Below are positions 16,540 to 23,360 of a stretch of DNA of 23,360 bases, one piece after another. The position numbers and the translations under genes were made by a program. Source of the DNA: Spirogloea muscicola (Eukaryota > Streptophyta > Zygnematophyceae > Spirogloeales > Spirogloeaceae); assembly GCA_009602725.1 (NCBI GenBank), contig WELB01000300.1, positions 34,862 to 58,221 of the forward strand. The letters run 5' to 3'. The number at the start of each line of letters is the position of its first letter. Within the stretch, counting starts at the first letter, position 1. The notes below the pieces were generated by a model, which had not been told where the DNA came from, did not search any database, and saw only the letters and a list, made by a program, of their open reading frames with translations.

Positions 16540-17469
16540 CAGTCATACCTCGATGTACTTACCCAAGGATAAAGGATAATGGATAAAGGAACAACCTCGA
16601 TGTAGGCAACAAAATGCCCGAAACACTTTTTTCTCCAGGCAAAAGTGTCTCGATAAAGGAACGTACCTATTTTACACGTACATATTCTCGGGCAAAATCT
16701 CCCCACTAAGAGTAACTACATCAAGACAAATCTATGCATAATACAAATTCTTTGGAGGTTTGGGTTTATGAGCCACGGTTTCATGCCTCAAGCCTTCAGC
16801 GCCCAGTACGCCGTGTCGCCTCATCTCGCCGAGCCGCCGCGCCGCGCACTGTCGTTTCCGCCCCATTCCCAGTCCCTCCTCTTCCCGTCTCCACCCTTCT
16901 CGTCCCCCGCCGCTCGGCGCCAGCGACGCGCAGCACAAGCCCCCACGAGCCCTTCGCCCACGAGCTCCTGCGGACCATGCGCTCCCACTCCGCGCGCTCC
17001 GTCGGGACGTTCCCGTGGACGTCACCCCCTCCCCTTCTCCTGGCGAGGTGAGGCCGTGTCGCGCAATGTCGTCCTCCTCCGTTCTTCCCTTTCCCCCACC
17101 TTGGATGCGATAGCTATTGTTGTCCGTATGCTTGACTTACCTCATGTTGGTCGATGTGCAATACCTCCGCTAGTGTGCACATGGTGAATATCAATTGGAT
17201 CACCTCAAGTGGTTGTATGCATGTGTGTTCGTTTACTAGATTGATATGGGATGCCTATGCTTGTAAAGACACTGGGGACGAATGCTTGACTCCACCTTGT
17301 GGGATAAACTTGCCCATTGGCATTTTGAAAAAGAATATGGCCATTTGTGGATTGTTCTGCTATACGTACTTTTGCCCCCAAATGTACCTATGTGGCTGCG
17401 TAGGAACACCTCGATGTAGTTACGCATTTTTGCCAAACCGACCTGTGTAACTACATCGAGGTATGACTG
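16540..17469. mobile_element. 930-bp non-autonomous pogo/Tc1-mariner-like DNA element
   Basis: Both ends read CAGTCATACCTCGATGTA inward: left 16540-16557, right as complement 17452-17469. After one mismatch the match continues with TTAC, so 22 of 23 terminal bases are inverted. The element is flanked by TA on both sides (16538-16539 and 17470-17471), as expected for Tc1/mariner/pogo target duplication. CAGT... termini fit the pogo/Tigger group. No transposase frame is seen, so it would need a helper in trans. Extra CCTCGATGTA motifs lie at 16591 and 17409, and a related GTAACTACATCAAG at 16711; these may be transposase binding sites. The core (about 16790-17100) is much richer in G+C than the ends. 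Confidence 0.88.
17408..17462. repeat. 16-bp perfect hairpin at the right end of the DNA element
   Basis: ACCTCGATGTAGTTAC at 17408-17423 is exactly complementary to 17447-17462, with a 23-base loop. The outer half of the stem is part of the terminal inverted repeat. The left end has no equivalent perfect stem. Confidence 0.9.
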
Positions 17470-17479
17470 TACCAACAAT

Positions 17480-17892
17480 GTCCAGAAGATGCCCAAGCAA
17501 GAACGCGTTCGCCTGGAGTTTTGCTGCTTTGAGTTACGTACATTGCAAACATGTCAGGATGACGGTCTCTGACGGCTGGTCTGGCTACCGTCCAAGCCCG
17601 CACCATTTTGGCCCCGCCCTGCGCCGGCAGCGGCAGCAACGGCGGCGGTGACCCTAAGACTGCATTTGCCAAGCAAGAACTTGAACTGCACTTTCGTTTA
17701 CCAGAAGTTGGCATCATCTCTCAGTCCTCTAAAAGTGCGACTGATCAAGTTGTTCCACAAAGCCAGAAGGTGGGTAAGTCCACAGCAGGAGACAAAGCTA
17801 GACGCTTGCAGTCAAGCCCCACCAACCAGTGCCAGAGTTCACCGGGCGAATCTCAGCCTCCCAATGCATTGACGAAGCTAGTGCTTGAGTAG
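17480..17892 (+). CDS. Possible exons of an unrecognised gene next to the DNA element
   Basis: Two stretches read like protein. A first one directly after the element gives VQKMPKQERVRLEFCCFELR. A second (frame 17608-17892) gives PKTAFAKQELELHFRLPEVG and ends SQPPNALTKLVLE-stop, rich in Ser, Gln and Lys. A possible intron runs from a GT near 17550 to a GCAG near 17630, but I cannot fix it. No family is recognised. The upstream part, if real, would be cut by the 930-bp element. Confidence 0.25.
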
Positions 17893-19282
17893 AAGCACAA
17901 AACTCTAATTTACTCAGCTGTGACATGCTATGAGACTTAATCATACAGCCCTCACGGTTAAGAATCCAGGTACCCCGGCATCAGTTGTTATGCTTCCAAT
18001 CAACCTTGAGCCATAACAAGCCTTCCCAAGCAACAGATACCACTATGATCTGTATAATCACACTGCTTGTCTCCATGTTGTGTACACTCTGCACATACCA
18101 TCTGAATCTGCACATGATATTCTCGTCTGTTACTGACTACCGACAGTCAATCTGAACCCCATACATGCTCACAGTCTTTGAACATCTCAACTCCAAGGCA
18201 ATACTTCTGGCTTGACATGTCACACTGACAAAGTGAAGTGCAACTTCAAAAGAGGCGCCAATTTCCACGTGACCCAGCTTGGAAATCTGACATACATCCA
18301 AATCTGTATTATCTGCTTTATGGCAACATCATCTCAGGAGAACATAATGGCACAATGTCACATAGACAAGAAGTACACATGCTCGTGCAGAGCAGGTTCT
18401 CACTTTCTGCAGATTCATTGCAGCAATCAAGCAATTGCAACCCTTCTGATCTTCCTGTTAAACGAGCTCCACTAGCAGGCAAAGCCAAGACCTGCAACAA
18501 TCAATCGCATTAAGCAGCCAGTCTGCAAGGTGAGGATCAATAGGACAACCACAAGCTCCTCTCGAAACGAATACCAATACCAGGTGTCGCAGGGTGAGAG
18601 CAGATGCCGTGCAGTGCCGTGCCGTGCAGTGCAGTGCAGTGCTGAGCAGCGGATGGTGCTATGGAGGAAGACAGCCAGGCAGGGTGCAGGGTGCGTCGAG
18701 GCAGAGTCGTGAAAGAGGAGTGACATAGAGGCTGAAGGGAGGGCAGAAGTGCAGAGAAGAGCCGGGATATCGACAACCTTCCAGCAAACACAGGTGCCAA
18801 AGCCGACCAGTAAGTAAGGAGCACAGCCTGGCTTGGCAAGCAGTAGGACACATTGTCACTATAGGACGTCAACCCCTTCATGACCAGGAAGAGACTTGAT
18901 GGCACATCAACAGGCTGTCTACATGCAAGTTCACAACCAAGTCAAGGGGCAAGATATCAAGACGTCTACCTAGGGAGGGGACTCATCCTGCAGTACCAAA
19001 AGGTCTATAGGGCCAGTGCCGAAATGGTGCTCTGGAACCTAGGAGGTGACTTGCCAGCAGCATCATTACTATTTGAGGAAGGTGCTGCAGCTCGAGCAGC
19101 TCGAATATAATCGCAATGAAGATCCATGCCCTGTAAAGTCCCCAGTCGTGGTCATTCTCTTCAAGTCTTCGACTCATTCTGGATACCCATGCTTTCTTGC
19201 TGCCTGCATCATTGTCTTCGTCTCAAGCAAAGTTCCATCCGCCACAAGGATCGTCGGACTGCAATCGACTTGTAGTCTAGCT
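17893..19282. other. Intergenic, no gene recognised
   Basis: AT-richer than the flanks, with only short open frames. It is the 3' flank of the RSZ22 gene. The only structure seen is the GTGC(A/C) microsatellite at 18606. Confidence 0.4.
18606..18642 (+). repeat. GTGCA/GTGCC pentamer microsatellite
   Basis: Imperfect tandem GCCGT/GCAGT pentamers (GCCGTGCAGTGCCGTGCCGT, then GCAGTGCAGTGCAGTGC). Confidence 0.85.
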
Positions 19283-21664
19283 TCAGCTCCGACTGCGGCT
19301 GCGACTGCGTGTGCGACTGCGACGCCTTGGAGGAGGGGTCCTGCAAGGAGCAGGACGAGGCATGTGAGCTGGCCTGAGAGGCCATAGAAGCCGGGAAGCT
19401 GATCAGCTGGATCAACTGGGGACGTACTATATCGGATCACAGCCTGACTTGTTACAGATAACAAGATCTACAGACAGGACCAACTGAACTGCGACCGATG
19501 AAGTGTGACAACAGTAGGAGGCTTTCTGCAAGGCGCGCAAGCTTCCATCTGACCATGCTGCAGAATATTAGCCACGGTACTAGTCACAGCCTTAGTCTCT
19601 TGGCATTCCGCACACGCGTGCCGACCAGTGAACTTTGTCTGTCCCACACCCACTGCAAGGCTGTATATTGTTATATCTCACCCATTGGCTGCTGGAGATC
19701 GGTCACGACGAGGTGGTGGCGACCGGCTCACGCTGCGACGGCGAGGAGGAGGCGACCTGCTTCGACGCTTCGGCGAGTAGTCCGCTCGACGGGGAGGGCT
19801 GCTATCAGAAGACGACATTGTTGTGACATTGTCAGTGGACATCAAAGGCATCTGGAGCTTCCCTAAGTCGTACATGGGAGGCCAGCTTAGCTCGGCAGGT
19901 AGGTGGAACCATCTGTAAGGATGCTGCTGTCCAAGAGACCACCTGTGCACCTGCCATGAAGTGGCACCTGCATCTTGTGACGACCCCACTGCCAATGTAG
20001 AAGGGAAGGACATCTTAGGCCGTCAACCGTACCTGTCATAACTCCTGCTCCTGCTCTGCCGAGGGCTCCTGCGGTCAGGGCTTCGGTATCGAGAACGATA
20101 CACGGGGCTAGGGCTATGATGGCGCCGGCTGGAATGACCATTGCGGTCCTCATCGTATCCAGGACTCCTAGGCCGCCTCACGGGGCTGGCGGAGCTTAAG
20201 TGGAGGGAGAGACGGGGTTGCATGCATTGAGCCGCCGTGGCCAGCCACACCAAGTGTTGTGCATCAGAACGATGAGGGCCATGTGGAACAAGCACATACA
20301 TCAAGAAGCTTAAACCCAGAGCCCTTGTGAACCTCCCTACGTCTGCTTTGGAACGAGTACTCGACAAAGAGTGGTGAAATTGGTATCTGCTCGGACATGC
20401 TGACCAGCGGCCACCGTGGCCTCCGAGCACAAGCAGCCCCAAATAGAAGCACGGGACGGAGCGGAAGCAGACAGGTCAGGAAGCGGCATGCACAAAGGAC
20501 CATCTCTCACCTGGCTCGACCATAACTGGGACTGCGGCGGTAGCGAGCTGGAGAGCGGCTGCGGCTGCGAGGTCGAGTCCTTGGGCCGCCAATGCCAGCT
20601 TCACCCACCCGCAGGCGGCACTCACGGGCAAAGTGACCAGGCTCTCCGCACTCATAGCACCGCATTTCTTCGCCACCACGACCAGCTCCTCGCCCACCAC
20701 CCGGACCACCAGGTCCACGAGACATCTCAACTCGCCAGCCATTCTTGCCTGTGGCAACGAAGCACCAGAAATGCACAGGTCCATGTAAAGATAATCAGGA
20801 TGATGTGCCCTTGCACAGAAACTGTATGAATAGGCAAAAACGACCTATGATTACATGGAGCAGTTTGGCTGAGCAGGCATGATGTCACAACTCGAGGTCG
20901 TTCAACTACACGTGTACACCACACGCACACTAGCAGCAAGCTGGGCAGGCAAGACTGGCAGCCCACAGCTACCATACAACATGACATGCCAGCTTCTCTA
21001 ATGATGGCGCCCAAAACAAAAAGGAAATGAGCAGGTGACTGCGCAATATAAGCAGCTGGGGCATCAAGACTGCGGTCACCGTTGCTGCCCTTGATGGCGT
21101 CCTCAGCATCGCGGCGATCCTCAAACTCGATGAAGGCAAAACCAGGGGGCTTGCGTGCGACCCAGACGCTGCAAGCACCAGAGGCGTAGAGGGTGGATAA
21201 GGTTGCGGAGCCGGCAATTCCGAGCTGCAGAAGTGCCGTGCTTCATCGAGCACGTGGCAGCCAGGTCACCAAGAACTCGCCGGTCTACGCGGCAGCGACT
21301 CGCAAGGTCAGAAAAAACGCTCAACACAGCACGCTTGCGCGCTGGACAGGGAGGTTGACCTGCGGAGGACTCCGTACACGCGGAACTCGTCCTCCATCTC
21401 CCGTTCTGTACAGAGGCCAGCGCGGGAGGAGGCATGGTGAGCGAGCGCGCAGGCAGGAGGCGCAAGTCCCAGAGCAAGTGGCGACTCCTTCCAAAGGTGT
21501 CGGTCGAGAGGCGGTGAGGAGTGAGGGCGGAGCGCAGGGCGGGCAGCAAGAGCGGCGGCAGAGGACCGGGGGGCTGCGCAGCGCGGGCAGGCGGCAACGG
21601 GAGGGGAGGGGCGGAGCGGACCTGTGGCGCGGGGGTCGAGGTTGCCGACGTACACGCGCGACAT
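19283..21664 (-). CDS. RSZ22: RSZ22-type SR splicing factor (RRM, CCHC knuckle, RS domain), seven exons
   Basis: SR proteins bind exonic enhancers and recruit U1/U2AF in the nucleus; the RSZ class with one zinc knuckle is the plant counterpart of animal SRSF7. Exons in transcript order: 21664-21622, 21405-21360, 21168-21080, 20748-20511, 20185-20033, 19801-19682 and 19340-19283. All introns are GT-AG and in phase, giving 248 residues. [23 protein letters not shown] (RNP2 is VYVGNL), [18 protein letters not shown] (RNP1) and [20 protein letters not shown]. Then come a [13 protein letters not shown] linker and a zinc knuckle [14 protein letters not shown]. The RS region holds [34 protein letters not shown] and [20 protein letters not shown], and the tail [20 protein letters not shown] ends the protein. 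The start is the only ATG giving the family's MSRVYVGNL. The last donor overlaps a stop (see findings). Plant RSZ22 is about 200 residues; this one has a longer RS tail. Confidence 0.93.
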
Positions 21665-21805
21665 GGCGGCGGCGGCGGGGGGCGCGGGACTGGGGGGCTA
21701 GGGTTTCCCCGGCTGCCAACCGGCTGGAGGCTCACCGGCTTTGCTTGTGTCGCCGCCACGGAGGCGGGCCTTGGTTGGTCTTCGTCGCTATGGAGAAGTG
21801 GCACT
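21665..21805. promoter_or_regulatory. Upstream region of the RSZ22-type gene
   Basis: This is the 5' flank of the SR gene on the - strand, GC-rich near the start codon. No TATA box is obvious. A LINE-tail cluster begins only about 140 bases upstream of the start codon, so the promoter is short or lies partly in repeat DNA. Confidence 0.3.
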
Positions 21806-22117
21806 CCAAATGGGGGGCAAGGGCTGTGATAAGAGAAAGGGCTCGCCCATTGAGATAAGCCAGCCCGCAAAGAATTGGCAAGGGTTCGGAGGGGCCGACA
21901 AGCGTTTAGCAGCTACAGAAAAAAAGAAAGAAGAAAGGGCTCGCCCATTGAGGATTGGCCAGGGGAAGCCAGAGGAAGCGCTAAGAAACCAAAGCACACA
22001 AAGAAAGAAAGCAGCTACAAATCACTCAGTAACCCCTGCTAAGCAGCCGCAAATCAGAGAGGCTAGGGTCCTGGAAGTGGGTCCCCTGGACAGTGCCAGA
22101 GGCAGCAGCGAGGGGCC
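21806..22117 (-). mobile_element. Two nested LINE 3'-tail copies, the outer with C-terminal codons
   Basis: GAGAAAGGGCTCGCCCATTG occurs near 21833, and AGAAAGGGCTCGCCCATTGAGG near 21933. The segment 21950-22117 is the reverse complement of 5371-5540, including codons for the ending LSDLRLLSRGY and the stop. The coding part is truncated at its 5' side. The first copy (21806-21900) is a bare tail with AGCCAGCCCGCAAAGAATTG and GGAGGGGCC. Confidence 0.7.
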
Positions 22118-22139
22118 TGAAGATGTCATGTCAGCACAG

Positions 22140-23360
22140 GGGGAGGATGTATCACTCAGTAGTTACGAGTGAAGAGCCGCAGATCCGACAGACTAGCTGC
22201 TGGAAAACTATCCCCCGCTATGAGAAATTCCGTGTATTTGAAACAAACGAAGGCCAAAGGCCAAGTACAAAGGCAAGCACATCTATAGACCTACATAATC
22301 TACAGCAAAGTGACCCGCTCAGTAACCACGGGTCAAAACATAAAGGTCGCTAATCGATGCCTGAATACTAGATGTCAGATACGAAGCCCTTCAGCCACCA
22401 ACTAGAGCTCGGCCAGCTTTCTGGTGCAAGGCATTAGCCTGAGCACGCTGCAAACAGGCCGAAACACGTCGTCGCAAGAAAGACAGATATGCAGCTGGCA
22501 AGCCCAACTCAGCCGGAAACACATCTGCACGACGTGTGTAGCCTAGTTTGGCAATGTTTTGGAGGAGGGTGTGGAAACGAGGACCCAGACAACCAAAGAC
22601 GTCGATTGCCGCTGGCAGGAGCTGATCGCATTGAGGGTAGTCGGAGTAGTGCTGCAGCTTTCTTTGTTCTGCAACGCCCACTGCGTGACCAGCGATGTGT
22701 GTTGATGCTGGTCCCTTGTACGCCTCCATTACAACAACGTCGACCAGGGCCCGTGGTCCTCCACCAGGTTGCACGCCCACAATGTCAAGTGTGCGGCGAT
22801 GATGACGTCCCTGGGCGTCCGTGGTAATAGGCATGATATCGTTGACTCCACGACTGCACGGTAGCCGGCGTCGCGCATCAAGCCCGCCAGGGCATCGCGG
22901 AGGAGGTTGTGGATGCCCACCACTCCTGGTCCAGTGGGGCATCTCAGCATGTGAGTGGCGAGCTCAGCACCCTCTTCACGGAAGCCGCACTCGCATTGCC
23001 GCACGCCGATCAGGCAGTTAGGTAGGAGGTCGAGGAAGAGTTGAAGCGAAGTCCGAAAGGCCTCGGAGCTGATGCTGAAGGCGTTGGCGACGGCGTGAGA
23101 GGTGATCCAATCCGTGGCACCAGGTGCGGCAAGAGAAGTAAGTCTTGCCAGGCTCCTTGGATTATTCTCAATCTCTGGCAGCCTCCTCAACCTTCTGCGG
23201 CGCTCGTCTTCCACTGCCGTAACCAGTCTGGATTGTGCCCCTTGATCAGCAGCTTGGGCGAGGGCGGAGAATGGCGTGAGCAGGGGTTGGAGAGAGGGGA
23301 AAGAGCCGATGGCTGAGTCGCGGATGCTCCTCAGATCCTCTTGGAAGGGGAAGGGGCCTT
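22140..23360 (-). mobile_element. LINE copy with C-terminal ORF and 3' tail, running off the right edge
   Basis: The largest LINE copy. The - strand is open from the window edge (FQEDLRSIRDSAIGSF...) through EDERRRRLRRLPEIENNP, FRTSLQLFLDLLPNCLIGVR and the knuckle QCECGF..ATHMLRC, to HNLLRDALAGLMRDAGYRAV. A one-base frameshift near 22845-22862 then moves the frame to NDIMPITTDAQGRHHRRTLD, GPRALVDVVVMEAYKGPAST, AEQRKLQHYSDYPQCDQLLP, AAIDVFGCLGPRFHTLLQNI and ALHQKAGRALVGG-stop (22391). The PRALVDVVV...AEQRKLQHY arrangement is typical of the C-terminus of non-LTR retrotransposon proteins; a restriction-like endonuclease fold is likely but inferred. The tail 22140-22390 matches 4590-4810 in reverse complement and contains the GACCC...GGGTC hairpin. 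The RT would lie beyond the window. The frameshift makes this copy defective. Confidence 0.8.

Noticed and set aside
19262-19330. Tandem GACTGCGGCTGC run as a plain microsatellite
   Set aside because: It is explained as the codons of the terminal SR repeat exon on the - strand.
19678-20013. RSZ22 ending at the AANG stop as the only C-terminus
   Set aside because: A strong donor overlaps the stop, and a downstream exon restores the typical RS ending in phase. The shorter form is treated as a retained-intron variant.

Overview
This is nuclear DNA of a eukaryote with many spliced genes, most likely from the green lineage (Viridiplantae) and probably a green alga. Three things point there: a plant-type RSZ22 splicing factor (one RRM, one CCHC knuckle, RS tail), a pentatricopeptide (PPR) protein, and a DDA1 protein that resembles the plant form. 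Introns are about 50-530 nt, with GTGAG/GTAAG-like donors and mostly TGCAG-like acceptors. The species cannot be named from the sequence.

Five genes can be read. On the + strand: a dual-oxidase maturation factor (DUOXA)-like membrane protein (about 157-2886); a TRAPPC12-like TRAPP III subunit whose ten exons join in phase from ATG to stop (7260-10814, 619 aa); and a DDA1-like subunit of the CUL4-DDB1 ubiquitin ligase that runs in phase into a C-terminal SAP DNA-binding motif (12688-13848, 154 aa). On the - strand: the 3' part of a PPR gene (15063-15576), cut by a 25-base T run and an N; and the RSZ22-type SR protein (19283-21664, seven exons, 248 aa).

The space between genes is largely debris of one non-LTR retrotransposon (LINE) family in both orientations. 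Recognisable are several copies of its C-terminal domain (a C-x-C-G...H-x3-R-C knuckle, then a DVVV / AEQRKL..Y core) and more than ten short copies of its 3' tail (GGCTGGCC..TCACAGCC core). A 930-bp non-autonomous pogo/Tc1-like DNA element with intact terminal inverted repeats and TA duplications lies at 16540-17469.

A 591-bp identical inverted repeat (12206-12796 and 15610-16200) has an N at or within a few bases of the inner end of each arm and duplicates DDA1 exon 1. It is more likely an assembly palindrome than a real rearrangement, and it makes the 5' end of the PPR gene unreliable.

The genes do not form an operon or pathway. The most interesting items are the DDA1-SAP fusion, a DUOXA-like gene in a plant-lineage context, and the DNA element with a GC-rich core and a self-complementary right end. 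All exon models were read by eye from splice sites, phase and family resemblance, with no search or transcript support.
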